Of a stretch of DNA of 64,000 bases, positions 48,901 to 60,755 are shown in pieces; the stretch's first letter is position 1; every line of letters begins with the position of its first letter. Location: contig NW_020170486.1 of the NCBI RefSeq assembly GCF_000524195.1, positions 1 through 64,000 of the forward strand, read 5' to 3'. The notes below the pieces were generated by a model. That model was not told where the DNA came from and ran no database searches. It saw nothing but the letters and a program-made list of their open reading frames with translations. This stretch comes from Echinococcus granulosus (lineage: Eukaryota > Platyhelminthes > Cestoda > Cyclophyllidea > Taeniidae). The position numbers and the translations under genes are program-made.

Positions 48901-49594
48901 CAACAGCTGGTGCAGTCACTCACTATTTACTCAATACTTACCTTAATGTTCGTTTAAATCAACAAAATTTTCGTGTCCGATGGTAGTTATTGCCTTTAAC
49001 CAGAGAAAATTTGCTGATCCCACACCATGGATTTTCATCATTTTCCGTCCATTTTAAGTAATTATGTAAACCAAAAAAGGATACCGGATTTGGTAAATTT
49101 TAGGAAGGCTTTAAGAGTATATTACTTGTTGGCATTTTTCTCCTTTATCTACTCCTAATGCCTTAAAATTACACAAGAAGTGGGGTGTGACCTTGCCTTT
49201 AGATTGGGATGATTGAAATTATTTTCCCTTATCAAAAGGGTTTAAGACATTAAAATGGTATTTTCTAAAAGATTGTGGTTAAAAATAACCTTAGTTCCGC
49301 TTTTTGAAGGCGGCTGTTTGGCGAGGGGAGGGAGGGACGGGTAAACCCCTTAACGTGCCAAGCAATTTATCCTGTAGTATTAACTTTTACCCCGTAAATG
49401 ATGCTGCAGACCTGTATTAATTTATCAGCGTAGCTCAAACCTAGCACCATATAAACTTATGATTGTTGCTCTTGAAGGGAAATGGAAAAATGAAGGGCAA
49501 AATAGTCTTAGACTGTATTTAACTCCATATAAGCCGAAATTATTACCAAACTGGACATAAAGAAGCCTTTCCAATAAAGATCTGGCGAATTACA

Positions 49595-49602
49595 TATAAA
49601 AG
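49595..49602 (+). promoter_or_regulatory. TATA-like box upstream of hedgehog
   Basis: TATAAAAG lies about 440 bp upstream of the hedgehog ATG, at the left edge of a GC-richer segment. Motif match only; no transcription start is visible. Confidence 0.3.
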
Positions 49603-49689
49603 AGATTAGAAATTTGTGCTAAAAGCCCTAATGTCCTTCTCTACCCCTCTCCAACGGTGTCGCATGGCGTCACCCCGGTTCGCGTTTCC

Positions 49690-49900
49690 GTGAGTTGATT
49701 GGTCAACCAGATATGCGCGATATGGAAGTGGGTGTGTTGCGATTGGTCCATACGCCTGTGCCAATGCCTCCACCCGGACGTGTACGCACACGCTCATTGC
49801 TGATGCTGGGCGTGGATAGGCCAATGCTGTCCACACGTGCCCGTGCGGTCGCACAGACAATCAGATACACTGTGAAATTATTCCCGGGGAGGCGTTAGTG
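49690..49900 (+). promoter_or_regulatory. GC-rich segment with four CCAAT boxes, likely hedgehog promoter or 5' region
   Basis: Within about 130 bp there are two inverted CCAAT boxes (ATTGG at 49698-49702 and 49742-49746) and two direct ones (49761-49765 and 49821-49825). The segment is GC-rich and carries CACGTG-like words, standing out from AT-rich surroundings. It lies 140-350 bp upstream of the hedgehog ATG. CCAAT clusters of this kind mark promoters in many animals. Confidence 0.45.
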
Positions 49901-50039
49901 CTAGGGCGCACAGGCGTCAGCAACACATGCGTAAATGCGTAAGACGGCATCGAACCTATGCAGTGTCACATGTTCACCCCCCACTGCTAACAAGTAGAGA
50001 TTGTCGAAGTATATTCAAAAGAGGACATTATTTGCGGCC

Positions 50040-53000
50040 ATGATTTTGTGTTTCAAAGGCTTGAAAGTATTGATTTGGCTGATGCTGGCGGGGCTAACTC
50101 AGGCGTGCATTAGAACCTCCACCTACTACCGATCTCAATACCGTTCTCAAACTCATGTCTTCGTGCCGGACGAATATCGTCCAATGCGACCGGAGCGCAG
50201 TCTAGAGGCCAGTGGACCCTTGGAAACACAAGACTTTCTAACAAGTATTCCAACAACCCGACTTGTGCGCATGGAAGGACCCAACCTCCAATTCGCCAGT
50301 GAGGAGGCTAGATGGATGACAAAAGTGAGTAGCCTTCACAAGATATATGCATTTGTACTGGCGATGCACAAAGGTAATATTCCGTTAATCCGAATTGCAT
50401 TAATACCTAAAAGATAAAATATTTTTTGAGAAAATTGGAATGTAGTTAACAAAATAAATTGGCACTTTATTTAAAAGCTGTGGGATAATTCTTTAGTCTA
50501 TTTCAATGCATAACTTACGAAAGTGGTTTTATTAGTTCTTCAAGTATATACACTTCAAATAGCATATATGGAAATATAATCTACGCAAATATATACGTTG
50601 TTAATATTATAATTAGTAGATTTAATTTACTCAAATTTGACCTACGGGTTTGATTGGTTCATTGCTCGAGTTAAATTTAAATCAACGAACAAGTAGCATA
50701 TCCTGCGTAAGATTGTTTTGCAACTTTAAAATTGGTTAAATTAGGACAAAGATTTATAAATACCAAAATGTTTATTACCGACTCCAAATGCATAAACTGC
50801 TTCTGACTAAACAAAGGAGAAAAATGTGCTCAATCATTACCCAGTTTAGGATTTTCGCAAAATATTAGGGCTGAAAGAGGTCTCTTTTACTTTAGCACTG
50901 CATATTTGGTGAGTGGTTATTTTCCCACTTAGGGCAGACTAAAAAACACTTGCTCTGACATTCGATGATTTATAGAGTATTTACCTATTATACTTTAAAT
51001 GAAGTATTTGACAGTCTGCGAGTAAGGAATGTAGTGATATCATGGCCAAAATTAGGCATCCTACACCTCTACCTAATTGACTGTCTTTGTCAAATTCACA
51101 AATAGGCGCAAGTTTGCATAAAGTGTTGTGCTCTGGAAAAGTCTCGATCTCCTTAGGAGATATTGGCCTACTTTGAACTCCCTTTCGTCTAGTTACTTTT
51201 ATTCGCAGGATACAAACAATGCTTTTTAATATTGCCGATGATATGAGCCCAAATCGTTTTCATCGTTTATTAAAACAAAAGAAAGTGATATTAACGCAGT
51301 GATTTAAATGGATCTCTGCTAAACTTAAAAGCGTTTTTTCCTTGTTTCTTCCAAAATAAACATTGCCTCTCATTCTACAATGGTTTTGGTTTAAAAAGTG
51401 CCTTTCATAAAACCTTAGAAAGTTACAATTAGTTAAGAAATTTAGTTTCCTGATGTGATATAGCTATATGTAGGCGAAATTAATCACTTTTTATTTCCAA
51501 ACCTGATTATTAAATGGTATATTTTTTATGCAAAATAAAAAGTCGAAGACAATATTTTATCTCAACGCTATAAAACTGGGCAATTGTCCCACCAAATTAC
51601 AGGTGGTAATATTTTATGGTGCATCTCTGGCTGAGAATGCCAAGTTTTGGTAAGACTAGAGATGCATGTGACCTGTACACTTGTTTACTCCCAATCACAG
51701 CTTTGGAAATCCAGGGTTGAGGGAATTTGCCATCAGCTAAATTGGCTTCATTTGTGGTTTAATGTCTTGACAAAATTGCCGCGTCTAAGTGCTTCCACCT
51801 TCTGCTTTACTTATTAATTTGTAAGTGGTCGTAGAGGCGGTAGCATTGATGGTGTACATACAATTACCACAGATGGGGTTTTGCCTTAGGGGAGAAGGGC
51901 GAAGATAGCAAATCCCGACCGTTTTGCTTGTCCGCCCTGTGGGTGGTCCTTGGGTGCGACTGTCGATTCCGCGAACTGGGTGGAGGGAGGCCGGTTAGTC
52001 ACACGACGCCACGGAGTGGTCAGGCTGGCCCTCTTCCTGCCAGTCTTTCTTTTTCCACAACGCCTGCGCTGGGCGCCGCGGCTGGGAAGCTGCATCATCC
52101 AGCTCGAAACAGTGCCTACCTAGTACGCCAATTATTTTACTAATAATGCACTTATCCATGGGATGAGGTGATGCTATGCGATACAATGCAATGTGATGCT
52201 ATGCAATGGACTGCAATGTGATGCGATTTTGACCTTGACTATTCCATTCTGGGATATCTCGCAGCACCCTTTAATATATGCATTAATGTTACTCCAAACC
52301 ATATGGCAAAATAGAAAGCCATATCAACCAGGGATTTAGAGAAGTCCACGTTAACTGATACACAAACGTCAATGTTTCTGCAGAACAGCTTCCAAAGGTA
52401 CAAAAATTTTTTCGCTTTCTTCTCAATAATTGACAACTTACCGCTTTGATTAAATATTCGAAGTAATTACAAGTTCTTAACATCTATCTACCTTTTCCTG
52501 CTATTTGTTTAATGAGCTGGTACCCTTCACGGTTAGTCAGTAGTAAAATCTAGAGTTCTATCAAAGACATCAAATTTTATTACTTAATTTAAAAATGGAT
52601 TTAAGAAAATAGCTTTAGGTACTAGGCCTGATTATTCAATTCCCAACTCGGGTGTCCTGTCGATTTGTGTCAACCCATTTTATTTATTTTTGATGCTAGC
52701 TATGTTAAAAAAAAGTACTTCTAGATTATTTTAAAGTCAGTTTTTAAATTTTCCTGTCAAACAAAGCAAAAAGCCAATCAGCGGAAGAACTGCTCAAGAA
52801 AGTAATTACTGGACTCTAATTGGTCAGTCATTATGCTCGCCCCAAATATCTGATTGGTTGGCACACATTAATAATATTATCGTTTTTACGGTGTCTCTCG
52901 AATTAAAAGAAAATTCACAAAAAATGCTACCCCAATCATTTCAAAACCCAAATTTTACTTTTGTTCCTAGTAGCCTAGTTTTTTATTTCAAAGTCTTGTA

Positions 53001-56000
53001 AAAATTGATATATTTATTTTTTTGGAAATGATTTAAACATTTTGCGCAGTTATAATGCGAGTGGACTGATTCGGCATTGCCCGGTCAGAGGGTGTATTTA
53101 AATTGAAGTGTCTGTCTTGAGGGACATGAACATGTCTTCAACTAAGTTCCTCCCTTTGATTGTTTGCTTAACCGCAATTGAGGCCCGGTTAGCCGAACTG
53201 GGGTAACATTTGTCTCTCCAACAACGCATGCAACACACCGCCATTTCGCTTTCTTTTTTTTATTTTATTAGCTCCGGCATGAACTTTCAACTTTGGTTGG
53301 GAAATTGTGCGAAATAAAACCAGCCGAGAAAAAAATGAAACAGAACAGAAAAATTAGAGTTAAGTAGATTTGAAAGCTTTTCATGGCATCGAAGCTGAAC
53401 GCTATTAAGTAATTAATTGCGTCATGGAGAGACAAAGCTTGGTTTTAAATTTGTTTTTCCGATGGTATAATGTACTGGTTTTAAGGGTTAGTTGAAAGCT
53501 AATTGCCGGATTATGCTGTCCCAAGCGCGCACACATTTGACCCGCACCACCTGGATCGAACGTGGATGTTGAATGCCTAGCATTGCGCTGTGGGGAGAGG
53601 GATGGGTAAAGCGGGTTAGGGTGGGGGCGAACCGGGGCTCTATGACAAATGGTAGCAGTTGTTACGATCACATTAAAACTTTGCAATAGGAGTTCATTTA
53701 TTGTCATCCTTTACAAATCCTGATACAGCACAATCCGATCTTATGAAGCATTGATTGGAGGAGGAAGTGACCTTAAATGGATTCCGGCTTTTAATTGGTT
53801 GATTTGAATTGAACTAGAGGTGATTTCTAGACACCACGACAAAGGGTATTTTTATATGTGAAGGTATAAACTGACAATGGCATAGCCATTGAATTCGACG
53901 GACAGGGCGTGGATACCTTTTAAATGGCTCTGAAAGTAAACAAATCTAGGGGGATGCTGCAGCTAATTTACTTAATTCTTTGGAAACGCTTTCAATTCTA
54001 ACATCAGATTCCGCATTTAGTACTCAAACGGCAGTTCTTCAGATGTTTGAGTTATCTTTTCCCTTCTTTATTTCTCAATTCTTCAATAGGTCATGTTTAA
54101 GGAGGGCAGGCCTCGTATCAAACCGAATCCGCGTTTTGCTTTTTTTGTTAAAAGCCGAGTCTATATTTTTTTCGTGGATGTACCGAACACCCATCCTCTG
54201 TTTAAATACATCATTAATTTCTCTGAGCCTCTTTACTCCGCATGCGCGTGTAGGCACACATCTATCAGTGAACAGAGGGGCTGTCAAGCCTGGCGCAGGA
54301 GTGTTCACATGCCCCTAAAACGGGATCTAGTTATTAGGCTGTCTTTACCTGCTTTACAAGCACCCTTCACTAGCAGAGCCAAAGAGTGTTTGACTGATTT
54401 GTCTCCCAAGTTTTACCGCGTAAAGGATTTCCATTTTCTCTGATGTGACATCGTTTAAAAGCCTTCCTCCCTGATGAGTAAGTCTGGAGTTTTGTTAGTA
54501 AATATAGCGGCACTGATTTGAAGTGGCGTTATTAGGAATACTAGTGCGCCTGACAACAGGTAGGATGGCAGTGGAAGAAGGCTCTTCTCTATTACATGAA
54601 AAGGCATTACGTGTATGGGGGCACGAATTCCCATGCCCAGGAATGGGATCGCTTCAGTCACACGTCTCGATGCAGGCAGGCAGGCAGGCAGGAAGGCGTG
54701 TTTTTAGTCAAGAGTAATCCCGGGACTTGGTTTGGCGCACCTGTGCACTCGGTAGGTAGGGCTTTAAAATCCCCTACCCACATATACACACGCACAAGGC
54801 GCACCGATGGACTGGACCCAGGCATTAGTCACACAAACCGCAAGACCTCAATAATTCCACTATGGATCTCCCCTTCTCTCTTCCAATGCTTGCATCAATT
54901 TTGAAACCCCTTCCCCACCCCTGTCCTGCCACTGCCGATGGCGATGCCGCCACCTCCTCCATCTTACTGTCGTCTTCTTGCGTGCTGGTGACCAATCCAT
55001 CCTGCATGGAGTTACAGAGCCCAGAACATAACCCCAGCAATTGGAAAAGTGTGGAACGGAGGATAATGCCTGTGTGAATGGGTGTGAAAGTGTGTGTATA
55101 CGTGTTTATTTTTTACCTCGCACCAACTACGTGCAGGGACCACACACAGGCTATATTTCGATGAGAAATTTCTTTTTCGCCTTCTGCATCCATGCACGCA
55201 CTCCCATTTCTCCTCTATGATTGATGAGCCTGTCTACAACTTGCAGAGATTCACTTAATCCACGAAGCAGGTCTCTACCTCTTCATTACTTCACGTTTCA
55301 ATGATAAAATTAAAGTCGGCAATTGATAAATTTCTCACTCTAAGTGAGCATGTACTACATCTTCAAGTGGATTGAATGATTTATTTTACATTTCTTTTTC
55401 TTCCATGCTTATCTCTACATTAGGGATGCCGAGACAGGCTGCAAAAATTAGTCAGTCTTGTACACAACACCTGGCCAAATAATGACATTGGACTACGTAT
55501 ATTGGACGGATGGATCAAACCACCTGCAAGCATTCTGCGACATTCTAAAGTGATCACTAAGCGGGACTACATGGGAAGGCATAAACAAACCCTTAAAATG
55601 TCAGTGGTAAGTCCCTGTTTACACGCCTTGGTAAGGATCCTCCCAGCAGCCTTCTTACAAAATAACACTTTCGTCTCCCGCTTTGCTTTCCCCTTAACAC
55701 ACTCACTAGCCCACTGAGGGATAAGTACTCGCTTGTCCAGATGGACAAGCTATCATCAGTTCTATAAAGTAGACCGATAAGCTAAAATGTCAAGGTGACT
55801 TGGCTAGAGCAGTGGAAGTCAGGGTGTAGGGACCTCTAACTAGACGTCTACTTTTCCCTCGTAGCCTGAAGAATTGGTGAATTTTGAAGCACTGAACAAC
55901 GCACAGCAGCTGGTTTCTCGATATCCTTCCGCTAGCAATGGCTTAGGTATAAAAGTCGCCAATTCAGACAACCGTGTTGTAATGCAACGACCCCTGCCAA

Positions 56001-58617
56001 AACAAAGCAACCACACTGATACACCGCCAAAGTCGCATATTCCGCATCCCTACTCCATCTACCGCGATCGCCAATGGTCTGGACAGGATCCTGCCGTGGT
56101 AGGCTTTGAGAGTCCACGCAGACAACTAAAACAACATCCTGTAATGATGGAGGGATTTCACTACGCTGGCCGGGCCGTTGATATGATCCTCGTTGACACC
56201 AAAATTGATGGCTCCTCACGCCTCAGCAGTGTCTATCCTGGAAAACTCGCTCAGCTCGCCTACTACGGTGCTCTTTTTGATTGGTGTTACTTTGCTCGTC
56301 AGGGTCATGTCCACTGCTCCGTTAAGCCTGGTAAGTGAGCTTCAGCATTTTCTTATCCGTCAAACAAAAACACACTCAAGAATGTCCCTTGTGAATGGTA
56401 ACATTTTCAAACGGGTTGAGAACTTCTTCGAAAAATAGGATAATTCTGACTGTTGGGTAGTTTATCACAGCCAGCCGCTCCACCTCCGATAAGAAGGAAG
56501 AAAGGACAACTCATACTTAAACATATATTTGGAGGCGTCTGCAGGCAGAATTATTAACTTGAGAAGTCCCATAAGTCTATGTGAGGTAAACTGTCGAAAG
56601 CCGAAATCATGCCCTGGGCAACTGACTCATGCAGGTTTTATACCTGCTGCAGTACGGACTTTCCATCCAATGCTTCTCGCCATGGGTGGCCTTATCCATT
56701 AATTCACGCTTAGTTAGCCATGCCTGACAGTAAAACCAAACTTTGACAGACAAAGGAGGGACAAAAATGTCCGTATCTTAATTGATTACCTTTAAAAGTC
56801 ATCGACACACGCAGTAACCCCAGAACGAGTTAACTTTTTGAATCAATTTATCGACGTAGTTGAAGTAAGGATAAAGGTAAGCGCTTAACTTATTATAACA
56901 AACCCATACAACCCATTTTCATACGTTGACTTAAGAAAAAGGATTATGTCTTACACCTTATTTTTCTTTTTTAATTATAAAAGGAAAGTGAGTGATCATG
57001 GTTTCATTACAAACGACTTCTCTAACTTATGGGACCTTAATACTGGACTTACACAACGTAAATACCTGCATTTTGGTGGATATTTTTTTTGCTTTTCATA
57101 TCAAATTATTTGCATTTCCTTTGTGGCAATTACTACTACAACTGTACGGATCTTTAAAACTTGACACATCAAATGAGGTGCTGCTTGCCAAGATGTCTGC
57201 AAGTCTATCCTTCTGTGTCTTTCAATCGCCCCAAAAGTGGTTGGTCGAGTCACTAATGTCGGAGACCCAAGCACAACTGTTGCATTCGCTTGTGCAGGTC
57301 TTCTGTGCGCGCTTGTACCTGACGAGGACCACACGCGTTGTAACAATGTTCATTCTGGCAGAGATGATCAGTTTTGTTTATGACGGTTATTTAAGGAAAA
57401 TGAGGGCTGAGCCCTGTGCAAATGTGTGATTAATGTCCATGACGTCTCCACCGTAGAGCATACGAGGTGCATTAATTTTCGTTGCCTAGACCTAATAGAA
57501 AGATGTTGTTGATCCATAAATTAGAAGTACGTCATCAGTGATTATTTTTACCAATTTTATTGGCGCAATACGTGATGATATTTTGTTATTTCAATATGGT
57601 GTTTTGGGTTTTGATTAATGGTTTTGGGGAACATGTTTTTATGGGTCGAAATTGCTTACCAACTTGGTGTTACCTCATTTATTGGCTCCAATCACTCATA
57701 AGAACATCTACAGAGGTCAAATTCACCAAAGAAATATGTTTATATATATGAATATTCAACTAAGATTAAGTTTCAAGTAACACAACTCATTTTTAAGTCC
57801 ACATTTTTATTTACCATGGCAGTTCATATGAGAACCAATGAGAATAATATGAAGAAAAATTGCTTAAACATTCCTTTAAATCCCTCAAACTTCCCTTCAA
57901 TGTTTCCTAAAATTGGTCTTCAAAGTGTTTCACGTATTATCTACCAATTTTTTGAAAAATTTAGATTCAATAATCACATCTCAGTGGTTTGGATGTTTTC
58001 CCGGTTCTGCTCATGCAATGAGCGCGACAGGAACGCCCATTCCACTTTCCGCCCTCCGTATCGGCGATCACGTGATGACACTAGATCCCCGCACCTACAA
58101 ACTACAACCCACAAGAGTTACTGCATTTCTTCACCGTGATGAGCACCAATATTCTCCGTGGATAGAAATCACCTACTTCCGAAAGGATGAAACAGTTCCG
58201 TCTAAGTTAAGATTAACCGCCAACCACCTCATATATCGCTGGCAGGGAGGAAAAACTTCGGTTTTCGCCAACCAAGTACAGCCCGGTGATGAAATCGCCT
58301 GCAACTTGGATAATCCCGAGGACTTGTGTCAAGTTGAAAGCACCCGAGTAGTTAATTCCTCTCTCACGGATACGGGCGTTTATGCGCCCCTAACAAGGAC
58401 CGGTGATATGATCATCGACGGTGTGTTTGTATCCTGTTTTGCGCATATTCGTAATGACTGGTTAGCGCAAGTTGCAGTCCTTCCACTACATTTTGCTTCC
58501 ACGTTTTTTGGCCTAAATTTAATGGAAATTCAGACAGGTGTTCATCGTTATGCGGAATTGCTGCTTAAAATTGCGCAATTCTTGATACCAGATCAGCTCT
58601 TTACAAGCCGTTTCTAA
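50040..58617 (+). CDS. hh: Hedgehog signalling ligand precursor, 528 aa
   Basis: Exons 50040-50324, 55424-55606, 55865-56330 and 57965-58617 join in frame to 528 aa. A 22-residue signal peptide ends at Cys23, the expected palmitoylation site. The signalling domain follows (FVPDEYRPMRPERSLEASG; CRDRLQKLVSLVHNTWP), with zinc-site residues H255, D262 and H306 in HYAGRAVD and HVHCSV. Autoprocessing would occur at Gly321/Cys322 (GCFPGSA), leaving the N-terminal ligand to receive cholesterol. The Hint domain keeps D370, T396, H399 and C469. The acceptor at 57964 was chosen over the CAG at 57992 because only it keeps phase and gives the family spacing between SVKP and GCFPGS. Relative to vertebrate SHH there is an insert of about 118 residues between the conserved GW and HYAGRAVD. 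Intron 1 is 5.1 kb. The start is the ATG at 50040, which opens directly into the signal peptide. Confidence 0.96.
51940..51948 (-). promoter_or_regulatory. GLI/Ci-type consensus site in hedgehog intron 1
   Basis: TGGGTGGTC is the exact reverse complement of the GLI/Ci 9-mer GACCACCCA. It falls in a GC-richer patch of the first intron. Chance occurrence is possible. Confidence 0.3.
52168..52227. repeat. 25-bp tandem repeat, about 2.4 copies
   Basis: Units run 52168-52192 and 52193-52217, with a partial third to 52227. Each begins GTGATGCTATGC and ends TGCAAT, differing mainly in the middle. Located in hedgehog intron 1. Confidence 0.85.
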
Positions 58618-59051
58618 GGGAACAATGTGGAAAACAGAAGTAGAGCTGTATGTTTCTACCTCGTCACGATGTCATCACCATCAATTGCCGCATCGATCTG
58701 CACACTCGGAACAGATTATCTTCAAATTGCCCCACTTGTTTACACACACAGGAAAAAAGCACAACAATTGTGAAGGCACCGATGTGATTGCTACCAAATA
58801 GCACCATCAGCCTTCGACAACAATCATACTTTTGCGATATTTTCATGTACTTGGATGCGCATTTTCATCACTTTTAATGTTTACATAAGACTTACTGAAT
58901 CGTTTCCAATTTACCGCCCCACCGCTCCGTCTCCCTTCGCACCCCCTCCCCCCAACCCATGCCCTGCCCCCCGTCACTTCGGCCCCGATAACATATAAAG
59001 GCGACTCTATTTGACTGTAATTCTATGTATATCATTGGAATTTGTCATCTT

Positions 59052-59078
59052 GACACACACACACATACACACACACAC
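59052..59078 (+). repeat. CA microsatellite, interrupted
   Basis: A run of CA units broken once by a T (ACACATACAC), within the presumed hedgehog 3' untranslated region. Confidence 0.9.
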
Positions 59079-60290
59079 CGATAGGAATCCACCCAGATTT
59101 CACACCACTTTTATAACACGCAAACAGTCTTGCATTTGGCAACACATTTTTTCTCAACAACAACACACATTTATGGAGCATTCATAATTTTTTCTTTCTC
59201 CGTTTGTAAAATTGCCAACAAATAAAACATGACTTTTGCAAACTGACCTTGCTCATCCTTCTCAAAACATTTTCAAAATGTGTCCGAATTTGTTTAAACT
59301 TGCAAAGCCGTGCGCTTTTGAACCAGCTGATGAATGGATTGGTACATCGGAGTAGTGATCGGAGGTGTAGATGGCCCTAACGTGAATGATTTTGGTATTT
59401 TAGCGTCAAATTAAATTAAAATTAAAGAGATGCAAAGGTGGGTAAAGCCTTAACTATGCTTGAGTGAAAACCATGGCGATTATTGAAATCTTGGGAAAAA
59501 CTTGTATCAAACTGGATAACCAAATTTTTTTAATTGCTGAAAAAGCACCTCTACAATTTTATGCCTCTTGCGGATCTTGTTAGCATGCGTATTTCCTCCG
59601 ATCATGTTCATCGTTAGGCCAGTGAAACCTACCCATTATTTTACTACTTGTTTTAACATTACTACTCAAACTTGCTAGTAGCACATACTTTTTAGAATTC
59701 AGAAACTGGTCTATAGGTTGCCGCCCTAACAACCTGAGTGGCCTGCGAGACGCGTATAATAGCTTTGCAGACCAGATCACTGATTTCACCTCCGCTCTTA
59801 TGTAGTGCAAGTGTCAAGAATGTGCTCTCAGCACACCTACTTGCAAGAAGCGATGGTGAAAATAGCATTTTTTTGTTAGAGGAAACAGATCACCTGGCAG
59901 GCTCAGGCTAAACCGATTGCTACTCACTGCCTCCACCGTTTCTAAGGAAATCAAGAATGACTATTAGTCCTTTTGACAAAGTAGGGATTTTTCAATAAGC
60001 CTATGGAGGTGATACGGTGTGTTCGAATTACTACCCAATTTTAGAACTGTGTGTGCTACTTATTAAATGAAAGTAAAAGCTGCAAGTCAATTACGAGAAC
60101 GCGTAGTTAGTCTACTTAAGTGCGTATTAGTAGCACAGGTTGATACCATACAAGGTGACCCACCCAAAGTTGTCAATGCTCTGCACTAATAGCAAGACAA
60201 GCGGCGTCAATCGACAGGATCCAGTGCTAGCTGCATAATATACAAGTCCCAAAAAATGTCAATGAATCGAGGGAATGAGACATTTGGACC

Positions 60291-60304
60291 GGGGGGGGGG
60301 GGGG
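60291..60304 (+). repeat. Poly-G run of 14
   Basis: Fourteen consecutive G followed by AAGAGG. Capable of G-quadruplex-like stacking and prone to length error. Confidence 0.9.
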
Positions 60305-60746
60305 AAGAGGGTGAATCGCAATAGAAAATGTCGATAGGATGATCGCAGCATCATATTCAGCACATTGAAAGTATTTTACTCAATAGATGTAGGGAAGAAA
60401 CTGAGTCCAAGAGAGACAAAATTAACAGTCGATATTAAATTAAACGGTTGTGAGACGTCAATACTGACCCGAAGATAGGTGGGGAAAAAAATGCAGGCAA
60501 GAGATCGAAGGAAGCAACGTGGATGTGCAGAACAATCGTGCAGAAGTAAAATTGATTAATAGCCTGTTGGACGATGACTGGATTAGTGCATCTACAAGTG
60601 AAACTGCGAAAAAGTTACTCGTGTCATCGAGTATTATGAAAGGGGGGGAAAGAAACACACAACCTACGTCCTAGCGATGTGTATTAGCGCAATAATTTTG
60701 TCACCTCGTAAAATTCTCCGCATCTTTCTTCCCGTAAATGATACAT

Positions 60747-60752
60747 TTTATT
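60747..60752 (-). terminator. Polyadenylation signal of AGFG1
   Basis: AATAAA on the minus strand begins three bases after the TAG stop codon at 60758-60756. Such close placement implies a very short 3' untranslated region and supports 60756 as the end of the gene. Confidence 0.55.
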
Positions 60753-60755
60753 GAC

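Larger units (their letters stand above)
41734..49590. other. Large gene-free region upstream of hedgehog
   Basis: Nearly 8 kb without a supported exon, apart from the undetermined first exon of the palmitoyltransferase, which should lie near its left end. AT-rich for 42-45 kb, then a C/T-rich and GC-richer stretch at 45360-46200 with a CA-rich run near 46160-46195. Dispersed repeat pieces occur at 43755-43830 and 44055-44110. A perfect GLI-type 9-mer lies at 45894-45902. Probably a regulatory domain for hedgehog, but that is inference from position. Confidence 0.45.
50325..55423 (+). other. Hedgehog intron 1
   Basis: A 5.1-kb intron with GTGAGT donor and TACATTAG acceptor, far larger than any other intron in the window. 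It holds a perfect inverted GLI-type site (51940-51948), a 25-bp tandem repeat (52168-52227) and a GC-richer patch around 51890-52100. No exon of another gene was recognised inside. Large first introns of developmental genes often carry enhancers, which is inference here. Confidence 0.6.
58618..60755. other. Intergenic between convergent hedgehog and AGFG1
   Basis: Contains the hedgehog 3' untranslated region; a candidate AATAAA lies at 59221. A CA-dinucleotide run occupies about 59052-59078, and 14 consecutive G occur at 60291-60304. No additional gene is supported. Confidence 0.5.

Noticed and set aside
50001..50039. Upstream extension of the hedgehog frame before the ATG.
   Set aside because: It begins at TTG, not ATG, and would bury the signal peptide behind a basic stretch. 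The ATG at 50040 gives a standard signal peptide ending at the conserved Cys.
57965..57992. Alternative hedgehog exon 4 acceptor at the CAG ending at 57992.
   Set aside because: It does not match the phase of exon 3. The TTTAG ending at 57964 does, and restores the usual number of residues before GCFPGS.
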